Shown here: in pieces, positions 1 through 7,692 of the stretch | Numbering within the stretch: position 1 is the stretch's first letter | Layout: each line of letters begins with the position of its first letter | Source: Chloroflexota bacterium | GTDB lineage: Bacteria; Chloroflexota; Anaerolineae; DTPP01 | Assembly: GCA_012514615.1 (NCBI GenBank) | Contig: JAAYZY010000517.1 | Location: 1-7,758 of the forward strand | Direction: 5' to 3' | DNA: 7,758 nt | Program-made: the position numbers and the translations under genes | The notes under the pieces: generated by a model | Databases searched by the model: none | Seen by the model: the letters and a program-made list of their open reading frames with translations, nothing else | What the model was told of the DNA's origin: nothing

Positions 1-2163
1 ATCGACCTGCACCTGCACCGCCGCGCCGTCGGGTCGCAGCGCCACCTGCACGGTCTCGTCGGCGGGTTGCGGCAGGGTCCACCCCACCAGTTGGGCGGCG
101 AAGGCGTTGAAGCGCTCCCAGGTCGCCCAGTCGCTGGCCCACTGCCCCTTGAGGTCAGCCGTCCAGGCCACGGCGCGCCCCAGGCCGTACTGCCACTGGG
201 CCAGCAGCGGGTCGCCTCGGGGGGTCACCAGGGCCACCTGCGCCGCGGCCTTGGCCGTGGTGCCGTTGTAGCCCCACAGCGGGGGCAGGGCCAGGGGATC
301 CAGACCCCGCAGGATGGGCGTGGCGCTGGCTGGCAGGGGGTAGAACGGTTCTTCGATGATGTAGGAGCCGACCGCTTCCACCGTCTCTCGCAAGAAGATC
401 TGGGGAAGGTCTTGGATGGACGGGACCGGGTAGTAGCGGCCGCCGCCGGCCAAGGCCAAGCCCTCCAGGTACTCGGCGGAACCCTGGCCGGCGGCTACCA
501 CCGAGAGGGTGATCCCTTCTTGGGCCAGCCGCTGGGTCAGGGCGGTGTAATCGCCGCTGCGAGACCAACCATCGGTGAGCAGGATGATGTGCTTGACGCG
601 GGCGTCGGCGGTGACGAGCGCCTCTTCGGCTTGGCTTAGGCCGGCGAAGACGTTGGTCTGGCCTTCGGCGCGCAGGCCGCCCACCGCTTGCTGCAGGGCC
701 ACCTCGTCCACCACCTGCTGCAGCTCCAGGGGCCAGTAGGCCTGCTCATGGAAGGCCACCACGCCCAGGGTATCCAGCGGCCCCAGGGCGTTGCGCACCA
801 TCATCACCGCGTCCTTGGCGATGTCGACCTTGGGCAGGCCCACCTCCACCCGCTCGTACTGGCCGGGGAGGGCCTCGGGGTTGTCACAGTGGCAGCGGCC
901 CATGCTGCCAGAAGTGTCCATGGCCAGCACCAAGGCCAGGTTCGCCTCTCGGGTGCGGCTGCGCACGTCCATATCCACCGGCAGCGCGTCTTCCAGGGGT
1001 GAGCGCAGGTAGCCGCCCGCTCCGTAGCCGGCTTCGCCGCCTACCACCACCAGGCCGCGGCCCAGCTCCCGCACGTAGAGCGGCAGGGCCTCCATGGCCC
1101 CCTGAGGCAAGGCCGAGGCCGGCACATCCACCAGCACCACGGCTTCGTAGCTGCGTAGGCCCGGCAGGGCGGCGGGAAGGTCGGCCGGGGCCGCCACCTG
1201 GGCCTGGATGCTGGCCGAGGCCAGGGCGCGGGCCAGGGCTGCAGCTTCGCCCGGCTGGCCCTCCACCAACAGCACCCGCGGCGGCCCGTAGACCACGGTG
1301 AAGCCGGCGGCGGTGTTGTTCTGCGGCAGCGAATCCAACGGCGCGGCAAGCTCCACCGTATAGCGATGGAACCCAGGCTCGTCGGCGGTCAGGGTCATCT
1401 GCACCCGGTTGGCCCCCGGGCGAAGCGCCGCCGGCACGCTGGCCAGCAGTCGCCCCCCAGAGAGGACCCGTAGGGTGGCTTCTTGGGCTGCGGTGCTCTC
1501 CACCGCAGCGGTGAGGGCAAAGGCCTGGCCCTGGCGTACAGAGGCCGGGATCTCCAGATCGACCAACGAGGCTTCTTGCTCGGCCCGCGGTGCCAGCAGC
1601 GGCACCACGGCCAGCTCCACGCCCCGGGCTGCGGCCAAGTCGGCCTGGGCGCGGGCGTCTCCCACGTTCTCCAGGCCGTCGGAAAGGAGCACCAGCCGAC
1701 CCTGGCTGTCGCCCGGCAGCAGGGCCAGGGCCAGGCGCAGCGCGCCGGCGATGTCGGTGCGGCTGCGGCGCGGCGCTGAGGCGACGGGCGGCAGGTCGCC
1801 CTTGTCGGAGGGGAGCCGCTCCACCAGGGCGTCTTCACCGAAGGCCACCACCGCGGCCTGAGCGCCGGCCGGCATCTCGGCCATTGCAGCGCGGACGAAC
1901 GCCTCAGCTCGGGCCACCTCAGCCGGCGGCACGCTCTCGGAGAGGTCCAGCATGAAGACGGCGGCGATGTCGGTGACCGGCTGCACCCAGCGGGCCCCGG
2001 CCAACCCAAGGATGAGGCCTAGCCCCACCAGCAGGCGCGCCGCCACACCCAAGGCCCGCCGCCAGGGGGCGCCGAAGCCGCCCCAGAACGGCAAGGCCAA
2101 CAGCGGCAGAAAGAGGAGCAGAGCCCATAGGGCTGTTGGGTGGGTGAAGGAGAGACCAGTCAT
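1..2163 (-). CDS. Membrane protein with two VWA domains and a GATase-like middle domain, 3' end beyond window
   Basis: The frame is open for 721 codons from an ATG at 2163 to the window edge with no stop, so the C-terminus is missing. Two membrane segments lie at about residues 10-27 and 40-56, with two arginines between them, which places the rest outside the cell. The first VWA domain has a complete metal site: DLSES at 73-77, Thr136 and Asp162 in LLSDG. A beta-rich stretch (about 200-290) follows, then a Rossmann-like part (about 295-400) ending in VVVGGEAGYGAGGY. That part resembles class I glutamine amidotransferase-like domains but shows no obvious nucleophilic Cys. The second VWA domain has DTSGSM at 416-421, Thr503 and LLTDG around Asp531. 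C424-H425-C426 sit in a loop inserted after its metal site. The region 640-700 looks like a further beta domain. The start is supported by GAGGGGGG eight bases upstream and a 3-nt gap after the BatA-like gene. It is probably a scaffold or adaptor working with the MoxR ATPase; its target is unknown. Confidence 0.93.
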   Translation of the reverse strand, partial: MTGLSFTHPTALWALLLFLPLLALPFWGGFGAPWRRALGVAARLLVGLGLILGLAGARWVQPVTDIAAVFMLDLSESVPPAEVARAEAFVRAAMAEMPAGAQAAVVAFGEDALVERLPSDKGDLPPVASAPRRSRTDIAGALRLALALLPGDSQGRLVLLSDGLENVGDARAQADLAAARGVELAVVPLLAPRAEQEASLVDLEIPASVRQGQAFALTAAVESTAAQEATLRVLSGGRLLASVPAALRPGANRVQMTLTADEPGFHRYTVELAAPLDSLPQNNTAAGFTVVYGPPRVLLVEGQPGEAAALARALASASIQAQVAAPADLPAALPGLRSYEAVVLVDVPASALPQGAMEALPLYVRELGRGLVVVGGEAGYGAGGYLRSPLEDALPVDMDVRSRTREANLALVLAMDTSGSMGRCHCDNPEALPGQYERVEVGLPKVDIAKDAVMMVRNALGPLDTLGVVAFHEQAYWPLELQQVVDEVALQQAVGGLRAEGQTNVFAGLSQAEEALVTADARVKHIILLTDGWSRSGDYTALTQRLAQEGITLSVVAAGQGSAEYLEGLALAGGGRYYPVPSIQDLPQIFLRETVEAVGSYIIEEPFYPLPASATPILRGLDPLALPPLWGYNGTTAKAAAQVALVTPRGDPLLAQWQYGLGRAVAWTADLKGQWASDWATWERFNAFAAQLVGWTLPQPADETVQVALRPDGAAVQVQVD

Positions 2164-2166
2164 CGC

Positions 2167-4146
2167 CTACGCCCCCCTCGCGCTGGGGCGCGTTGGGAGC
2201 CGCTGCGCCAACCAGGCGCGGCCGCGGGCCCAACGGTCTCGGTACTGCACCAACCACTCGGCCAGCAGCAGGGCCAGGGCCAACCAGGCCAGGGGGCGCC
2301 ACCACTCCCGGCGCTGCGGCTCTTGGCCCTGGGCGTCCGGCGATGCCGCGCCGGCCAGACCGGGCAGGGGTTGGGGCTGGATGGCGGACTCCTGGGCGCT
2401 GAACAGGTTCACGGCGAAGCGGCCCAGGGGGGCGCTGACGCCGTTGGCTTCCCAGGCCGCCTCGTAGAGGCCCAGCGCCTGAGCCCCGGCGAAGAGGGCC
2501 TGGCCCCCTTCGACCGGCAGCCACTGGCGGCTCCCGTCTGGCCCCACCAGCAGCGCAGCCTCGGCCTGGGGCGGCAGGGGGATGGCCAGGGGCTGGCCCG
2601 GCGACGCCTGAGGCGGCAGCGCGCCGGCCGCGCCGGGGGCCAGGGCGTCTACCAGGTTGGCCAGCAGCAGCGGGAAGGCCACCCGCAGCGGCAGGTCGGA
2701 GTGGCGCAGGTCGAAGGCCAGCACCGCCAGGCGGCGGCCCCCTTCCTCGCCGACCGCCAGCAGCGGCGCGGCCGATTGCCCGTCGGCCGGGTCGGCCACG
2801 ATGACCGCCCGGCCCCACGGCGGCAGCGCCAGGCGGGCAGCTTGCCGCACGGCCACATCGCGCAGGTCCACGTGGCGCAGCAGCGGCTCGCTGGAGGTGG
2901 CCGGCAGGGGCAGGGGCAGTTCCAGCGAGCCGGTCACAGAGAAGAAAGCGCTGGAGCGCAGCGGCCCGACGAAGAGCAGGGCGCCCGGCGGGTAGCGCTC
3001 CTCGCTGGGCAAGACGCCGTCGAAGATGGTCAACCAGGCCGGGCCGCCGGCGGCCGGCGGCCCGGCGGCCCAGGCTGCCTCGTAGTCTTCCAGGGGGACG
3101 GTGGTTACCTGGGCCCCGGGGATGAGAGCCAGAGCGGTCTCAAGGAAGCGGTTGCCCGGCCCCACCACCTGTACGTCCAGACCGGCTTGGGAGGGGGCGA
3201 CGGCCCAAGCGCGGTCATCCAGGGCCAGGTGGTCTTGCCCTTCCAGGCGCGCTTCCACAGCCACCACGTTGGCTGGCAGGTCTGGGATGGTGAGGGCCAG
3301 CGAGCCGCCGGCCGGCACGGTGAGGTCTCGGGCGGCAGCCAAGTGGCCGGGGCCGTCGGCCGGCGAGGCGGTGTAGGTCCAGAGCAGTAGGCGGCGCTCC
3401 ACCGGCTGCTGGCCGTGATTGGCCAGGCGCAAGAAGGCGTCGAAGCCCTGGCCGGCCACGGCTGGGTCCAGCGAGAGCGCGCTGATGGCCTGGTTCTCGG
3501 CGGCTTGGCCCACGGTGATGGCTCGCACCGGCGCTGTGGCACTCAGACGCGGCGGCAGGCGGACGCCGCCATCGGAGATGACGGCGATCTGGGCCTCTGG
3601 GTCGCTGGCGGCAAGGGCGGCGGCCAGCTCCAGGGCCGTGGCCACATCGGCCGAGCCGGGTCCGGGGCGCAGGCCGTCCAGGGCTGCGCTCAGGCGGGCG
3701 CGGTCTGTGCTGGCTGAGAGGACTGCCTGCACCGACTGGCCGGCTGCCAGCAGCGTCACCGGGGCATCGGCCGGCAGATGGTCGGCCAGGCGGCGCGCCG
3801 CTTGCGCCGCGGCCCCCAGACGGTGGGGGGCCACATCGTTGGCAGCCATGCTGGCAGAGGTATCCACCACGAGGATGAGGTGCCCGCCGCCGGCCGCCGC
3901 GCCCCAGGTGAAGGGGCGGGCCAGGGCGGCGATGAGCGCAGCCATGAAGAGGAACTGCAGGAGGAGCAACCAACTAGGGCGCAGCCGCTGCCAGGGGGCG
4001 TTGGCGGCCACGTCCCGTACCATCTGCTGCCACAGGTAGGTGCTGGCGATGGTGCGCTCGTCCCGGCGCAGCTTCAGGAAGTAGAGCGCCAGGATCACCG
4101 GCAGCAGGGCGGCCAGGGCGAAAGCCCAGGGAGCGAAGAACTGCAT
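2167..4146 (-). CDS. BatA-like membrane protein with VWA domain
   Basis: A 659-residue protein. The N-terminus (FFAPWAFALAALLP, then YFLKLRRDERTIAST) matches the BatA/aerotolerance N-terminal domain. Membrane segments are at about 5-24 and 58-77, and a third is at about 616-634 before an Arg-rich tail. The positive residues put the 25-57 loop and the tail inside, and residues 80-615 outside. The VWA domain (about 88-215) has DTSASM at 95-100 and VISDGG around Asp191. The usual metal-site Thr seems replaced by Ser165 in PGSADVATAL. After this come a beta domain (about 220-315), a Rossmann or GATase-like part (about 322-500, no clear catalytic residues) and a second beta domain (about 515-585). 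A Gly-Pro-Ala linker at 359-370 is encoded by an inverted repeat. GAGG lies 7 nt before the ATG, inside the end of the DUF58 gene. BatA-type proteins usually sit beside MoxR and DUF58 genes, as here. A role in envelope or stress-linked protein assembly is inferred from the family. Confidence 0.93.
   Translation of the reverse strand: MQFFAPWAFALAALLPVILALYFLKLRRDERTIASTYLWQQMVRDVAANAPWQRLRPSWLLLLQFLFMAALIAALARPFTWGAAAGGGHLILVVDTSASMAANDVAPHRLGAAAQAARRLADHLPADAPVTLLAAGQSVQAVLSASTDRARLSAALDGLRPGPGSADVATALELAAALAASDPEAQIAVISDGGVRLPPRLSATAPVRAITVGQAAENQAISALSLDPAVAGQGFDAFLRLANHGQQPVERRLLLWTYTASPADGPGHLAAARDLTVPAGGSLALTIPDLPANVVAVEARLEGQDHLALDDRAWAVAPSQAGLDVQVVGPGNRFLETALALIPGAQVTTVPLEDYEAAWAAGPPAAGGPAWLTIFDGVLPSEERYPPGALLFVGPLRSSAFFSVTGSLELPLPLPATSSEPLLRHVDLRDVAVRQAARLALPPWGRAVIVADPADGQSAAPLLAVGEEGGRRLAVLAFDLRHSDLPLRVAFPLLLANLVDALAPGAAGALPPQASPGQPLAIPLPPQAEAALLVGPDGSRQWLPVEGGQALFAGAQALGLYEAAWEANGVSAPLGRFAVNLFSAQESAIQPQPLPGLAGAASPDAQGQEPQRREWWRPLAWLALALLLAEWLVQYRDRWARGRAWLAQRLPTRPSARGA
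2172..2179 (-). promoter_or_regulatory. Ribosome-binding site of the double-VWA gene
   Basis: GAGGGGGG ends 8 nt before the ATG at 2163 and lies inside the last codons of the BatA-like gene. The two stop and start codons are 3 nt apart, which points to coupled translation. Confidence 0.65.
3038..3066. repeat. 13-bp perfect inverted repeat inside the BatA-like gene
   Basis: Arms 3038-3050 (GCCGGGCCGCCGG) and 3054-3066 are exact reverse complements with a 3-nt centre CGG. The stretch encodes the Ala-Gly-Pro linker at residues 361-370. All 26 arm bases are G or C, so a very stable hairpin is possible in both DNA and mRNA. It may be a by-product of low-complexity coding. Confidence 0.75.
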
Positions 4147-4150
4147 GGCC

Positions 4151-5038
4151 CTACCTCACCACGTCATAGCGCCGCAGGGTCGCCAGAACCAATGCTTCCA
4201 GCGGCTGCCCCGTCTCGATGAAGGCGTAGCGCGCCCCGACCGCCTGGCAGGCGCTCTGCCACTCGCCCCGCCAGGCGGCCAGGCGGGCCCCGTAGCGCTG
4301 GAGGAGGTCGTAGTCGGCCGTCACTTCCACGGCGGCGCCGGTCTCACTATCCACCAGGCGCAGGTCGCCTTGCAGGTCTGGGTGCGCCTCCTGGGGCGAA
4401 AGCAGGTGCAGCACAGTGACCTCGTAGCGTCGGCCCGCCAGGGCGCGGATCCCCTCGGGCCACCCTGGCCCCAGCAGGTCGCTGACGAGCACCAGCGGCC
4501 CGGGGTGGTTGGCCTGGGTCAGGTAGGCCCGGAGCGCGGCCTGGGGCTCCAGGGGGCCGCCCAGTGGCGCGTTGGCCAACCAGTGGAACCAGGCCAAGGC
4601 TTGGCGCTTGCCGCGGCGGGGCCGGAAGAAGGCCAGGGGGCCGTGGGCGCTGTGCAACACTGCGCCGGTCACCCGATCCATCCCTGCCAGAGCCACGTAG
4701 CCCAAGGCTGCGGCCAGGCGCTGGGCATAGCGCCACTTCTGCGGCTCGCCCCAGGCCATGCTCTGGCTGGCGTCCAGCAGGAAGTGGACGGTGATGTCCT
4801 CTTCGGCCACGAAGAGCTTCAGGAAGAGGCGTTCCAGGCGGGCGTAGGCGTTCCAGTCGATCTGGCGGAAGTCGTCGCCGGGGGTGTAGCTGCGGAAGTC
4901 GGCGAACTCCACGCTGCCGCCCTGCTTGGGGCTGCGCCGCTCGCCCTGGATCTGGCCGGCGCGCATCCGCCGGCTGACCAAGGACAGACGGTCCAACTGG
5001 GCCAAGAAGGCCGGTTCCAGCAGCGGTGCAGCGTTCAT
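4151..5038 (-). CDS. DUF58 domain protein (VWA-like MoxR partner), cytoplasmic
   Basis: A 295-residue protein without a signal peptide or membrane segment. The DUF58 signature is very clear: EFADFRSYTPGDDFRQIDWN at about residues 44-63, then YARLERLFLKLFVAEED and a VWA-type metal motif DASQSM at 89-94. A second acidic element, VLVSDLLGP, follows later in the fold. Short soluble DUF58 proteins are regularly encoded directly after MoxR genes and are thought to be adaptors presenting substrates to the ATPase or controlling it. Two in-frame ATGs are possible, at 5044 and 5038. I chose 5038 because AGGGAG sits 8 nt before it but only 2 nt before the upstream ATG; the other choice adds two residues (Met-Gly). 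The gene follows MoxR by 19 nt and is followed 4 nt later by the BatA-like gene. The stop is TAG at 4151-4153. Confidence 0.96.
   Translation of the reverse strand: MNAAPLLEPAFLAQLDRLSLVSRRMRAGQIQGERRSPKQGGSVEFADFRSYTPGDDFRQIDWNAYARLERLFLKLFVAEEDITVHFLLDASQSMAWGEPQKWRYAQRLAAALGYVALAGMDRVTGAVLHSAHGPLAFFRPRRGKRQALAWFHWLANAPLGGPLEPQAALRAYLTQANHPGPLVLVSDLLGPGWPEGIRALAGRRYEVTVLHLLSPQEAHPDLQGDLRLVDSETGAAVEVTADYDLLQRYGARLAAWRGEWQSACQAVGARYAFIETGQPLEALVLATLRRYDVVR
4154..4157 (-). promoter_or_regulatory. Ribosome-binding site of the BatA-like gene
   Basis: GAGG lies 7 nt before the ATG at 4146. It sits in the last sense codons of DUF58, so translation of the two genes is probably coupled. Confidence 0.65.
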
Positions 5039-5046
5039 CCCCATGG

Positions 5047-5052
5047 CTCCCT
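5047..5052 (-). promoter_or_regulatory. Ribosome-binding site that sets the DUF58 start
   Basis: AGGGAG with 8 nt to the ATG at 5038 but only 2 nt to the ATG at 5044, so the second ATG is the better start. A weaker TAGGGA, which includes the MoxR stop codon, lies 10 nt before the first ATG, so use of both starts is possible. Confidence 0.65.
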
Positions 5053-5057
5053 GTTCC

Positions 5058-6062
<1,005 letters not shown>

Positions 6063-6069
6063 ATGGGGT

Positions 6070-6074
6070 CTCCT
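6070..6074 (-). promoter_or_regulatory. Ribosome-binding site that sets the MoxR start
   Basis: AGGAG with a 7-nt spacer before the ATG at 6062, inside a purine-rich run GAGGGAGAGGAG. It favours this ATG over the GTG at 6110, which would put the palindrome and this site inside the coding region. Confidence 0.8.
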
Positions 6075-6080
6075 CTCCCT

Positions 6081-6096
6081 CGGCAGCGCGCTGCCG
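6081..6096. repeat. Perfect 16-nt palindrome before MoxR
   Basis: CGGCAGCGCGCTGCCG is its own reverse complement. In RNA it can form a 6-bp GC stem with a CGCG loop. It fills much of the longest intergenic gap (44 nt) and ends 6 nt before the AGGAG site of MoxR. No T-run follows, so it is not a standard intrinsic terminator. It could be a stem that protects or modulates the MoxR part of the transcript, or a protein-binding site. Confidence 0.75.
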
Positions 6097-6106
6097 GGGT
6101 CTCTGC

Positions 6107-7690
6107 TCACGGCTCCAGGCGGCTGAAGTACTCTCGCACGTAGTCCCGCAGGCCGGGGGGGATGTACTCCCGCTGCATCGCTTCGGCGGCGGCCGCGGCA
6201 TAGCTGCCGTAGACCTCGTGGTAAGGCACCACCGAAGGGGCCAACGACCCTGGCCCAGGGCTGCTTTCCCGGGTGACTTCCTGGCCGCCGGCCGTCTGGC
6301 GACCGGGAAGGAAGTCGGGGTCGCCGGGTTGGCCCCGCTGCCAGGGGGCGAAGACCTGCTCGGCCTCCGCCACGGCGAACGGCTTGTTGGGCTGGGTGGG
6401 GCTGCCGGCGCGCCCTGGCCGCATGCTGGGCGCGCCGCTGCTGGCGGTGGTGCCGCCGCCCCCGCCAGATGCGCCTTGCCCCTGGCCCTGCCCTTGCCCT
6501 TGCCCCTGACCCTCTCCCTGGCCCCCAGACTGGCCGGACGCGCCGGCTACGGCCTGGGCGGCCGCTTGGGCCGCGTTGAGGGCTTGGGCCAGGGCCGTCT
6601 GGGCGGCAGCAGAGGCGGCCGCGGCGTCCAAGGCTTGGGCTGCTGCCTGGGCACCAACCGGCGCGGCAGCCCCAGCGCGCAGCTCCCCCGCTGCCTGGCT
6701 GAGGGCCTGGGCCAGGGCGCTGTCGCTGCCGGCCAGGCGCGCCGCGGCTCTCTCCAGCGCCTGGGCCAGGGCGGCGCGTTGGTCGCTATCCATTTCGCTG
6801 GCCTGGGCGGCCAGCGCTTCCAGCAGGGCGGCCAGGCCGTCCAGCGGCGGGGCGCTCTGGGCGGCCCCGGCCAGGCTGGCCAGGTCGGCGCCCAGCCCCT
6901 GCAGCGCCGCTTGCCGGGCAGCGTGGTGGGGGTCCAACCCCTGGCGCAGCGCGTCCTGCAGGCGCGCCAGGTCGGCCAGGGCCTCGGCGCGTTCGCCTGG
7001 GTTGGCCCGCAGCCGCTCGGCCGCCTCCCGCAGCGCTTGCAGGAGCTCCTGCTGTGCCTCGGGCGAGAGGGCTTCTTCGTCGGCCAGTTCCTGAGCCAGG
7101 GCCTCCAGGTGGGCAGCCTGCTCTTGGGCGACGGCCGCCACGGCACCCCGCTCTTCCAGGACGCGGTCCATGGGGTTAGGCAGGGCCCACAGCGCGGCCG
7201 CGGCGGCCAGGCACAGGCCGGCCTGGGCCAAGGGGCGGCGCAGCCAACGCAGCGGGAAGGCCTGCGCCGGATCGATGGCCCGGGCCGCGTGAAGGGCGTC
7301 GGCCTGCTGGCGGGCCACCAGGTCGGCGTCGAACCCGGCCCGGCGCGGCGCATCGCCCAGGCCCAGTTCCAGCGCCGTGGCCAGGCGGGCTCGCAACCCC
7401 AGTTCGGCGTCGGCGCGTTGGGCCAGGCGAGCCGGCGGCAGTGGCCGCAGCAGGGTCAGGCCGAGCATTGCCAGCAGCCACAACGCCGGCGGCAGGCCCG
7501 CCCACAGGCGGTAGCCGGGCACCGGCCACAGGCGGGCCAGCAGCAGGGTCGCCGCGGCCAGCAGGAGCGGCAGCCACAGCGTCTGCAGGGCCAGGCGGTG
7601 CCCGTCGCGCAGGCGCATGCGCCGCCCCAAGGGGCGCAGCAGCCGCAACAGCTCGCCGCTCTGGGGCGAAGACGAAGCTCGGGCAGCCAC
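6107..7690 (-). CDS. Uncharacterised membrane protein with long helical region, Gly-Gln tract and aromatic C-terminal tail
   Basis: A 527-residue protein that I cannot assign to a named family with confidence. Membrane segments are at about 36-53, 63-81 and 154-171. Arg-rich flanks place the N-terminus and the 82-153 loop inside, and residues 172-527 outside. Residues 176-380 are strongly helical and rich in Ala, Leu, Gln and Glu, with coiled-coil character and three ALAQAL copies. A low-complexity region follows: GQ repeats at 390-406, a Gly run at 409-413, then Pro/Gly/Ser. The last 41 residues, from VVPYHEVYGSY to EYFSRLEP, are ordered in character and Tyr-rich, and look like a functional tail. 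The layout (N-terminal membrane hairpin, helical middle, Gly-Gln-rich end) recalls DUF4175-type proteins, but homology is unproven. GTG is taken as the start: it lies 2 nt after the previous stop with GGGA 8 nt upstream; the next Met is residue 25. Its place directly before MoxR suggests a membrane partner or client of that system. Confidence 0.88.
   Translation of the reverse strand: MAARASSSPQSGELLRLLRPLGRRMRLRDGHRLALQTLWLPLLLAAATLLLARLWPVPGYRLWAGLPPALWLLAMLGLTLLRPLPPARLAQRADAELGLRARLATALELGLGDAPRRAGFDADLVARQQADALHAARAIDPAQAFPLRWLRRPLAQAGLCLAAAAALWALPNPMDRVLEERGAVAAVAQEQAAHLEALAQELADEEALSPEAQQELLQALREAAERLRANPGERAEALADLARLQDALRQGLDPHHAARQAALQGLGADLASLAGAAQSAPPLDGLAALLEALAAQASEMDSDQRAALAQALERAAARLAGSDSALAQALSQAAGELRAGAAAPVGAQAAAQALDAAAASAAAQTALAQALNAAQAAAQAVAGASGQSGGQGEGQGQGQGQGQGQGASGGGGGTTASSGAPSMRPGRAGSPTQPNKPFAVAEAEQVFAPWQRGQPGDPDFLPGRQTAGGQEVTRESSPGPGSLAPSVVPYHEVYGSYAAAAAEAMQREYIPPGLRDYVREYFSRLEP
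6473..6523 (-). repeat. Gly-Gln codon repeat in the 527-residue protein
   Basis: A run of 6-nt units (GGN followed by CAG or CAA) encodes GQGEGQGQGQGQGQGQG at residues 390-406. One unit has GAG in place of CAG. Codons vary between units, so the tract has been kept at protein level and is not a fresh slippage product. It probably forms a flexible linker between the helical region and the C-terminal tail. Confidence 0.85.
6578..6772 (-). repeat. Three ALAQAL copies in the helical region
   Basis: Near-identical 18-nt units encode ALAQAL at residues 307-312, 325-330 and 366-371 (6755-6772, 6701-6718 and 6578-6595). Each is preceded by a small or polar residue and followed by a polar or acidic helix turn. 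This suggests an internally repeated helical rod; the spacing (18 and 41 residues) is not regular. Confidence 0.55.
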
Positions 7691-7692
7691 GG

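Larger units (their letters stand above)
6065..6103 (-). repeat. Two direct copies of GAGACCCC flanking the palindrome
   Basis: GAGACCCC occurs at 6096-6103 and again at 6065-6072, in the same orientation, one on each side of the 16-nt palindrome. The first copy overlaps the palindrome by one base, and the second overlaps the MoxR ribosome-binding site. It may be chance or a small regulatory cassette. Confidence 0.6.

Noticed and set aside
1041..2009. Separate small minus-strand genes at 1041-1349 and 1395-2009
   Set aside because: They are in another frame inside the continuous 721-codon double-VWA gene and give Arg/Pro/Trp-rich products typical of shadow frames.
2140..3390. A 416-codon open frame on the plus strand
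   Set aside because: It lies opposite the BatA-like gene, has a Gly/Gln/Arg-rich composition without domains, and is explained by the GC-rich codons of the true gene, which make stops rare on the opposite strand.
6065..6103. Intrinsic terminator before MoxR
   Set aside because: The hairpin is followed by a purine-rich run, with no T-run in the direction of transcription.
6473..6535. Short tandem array as a CRISPR or non-coding repeat
   Set aside because: The 6-nt periodicity is in frame, encodes Gly-Gln, and has no spacers.
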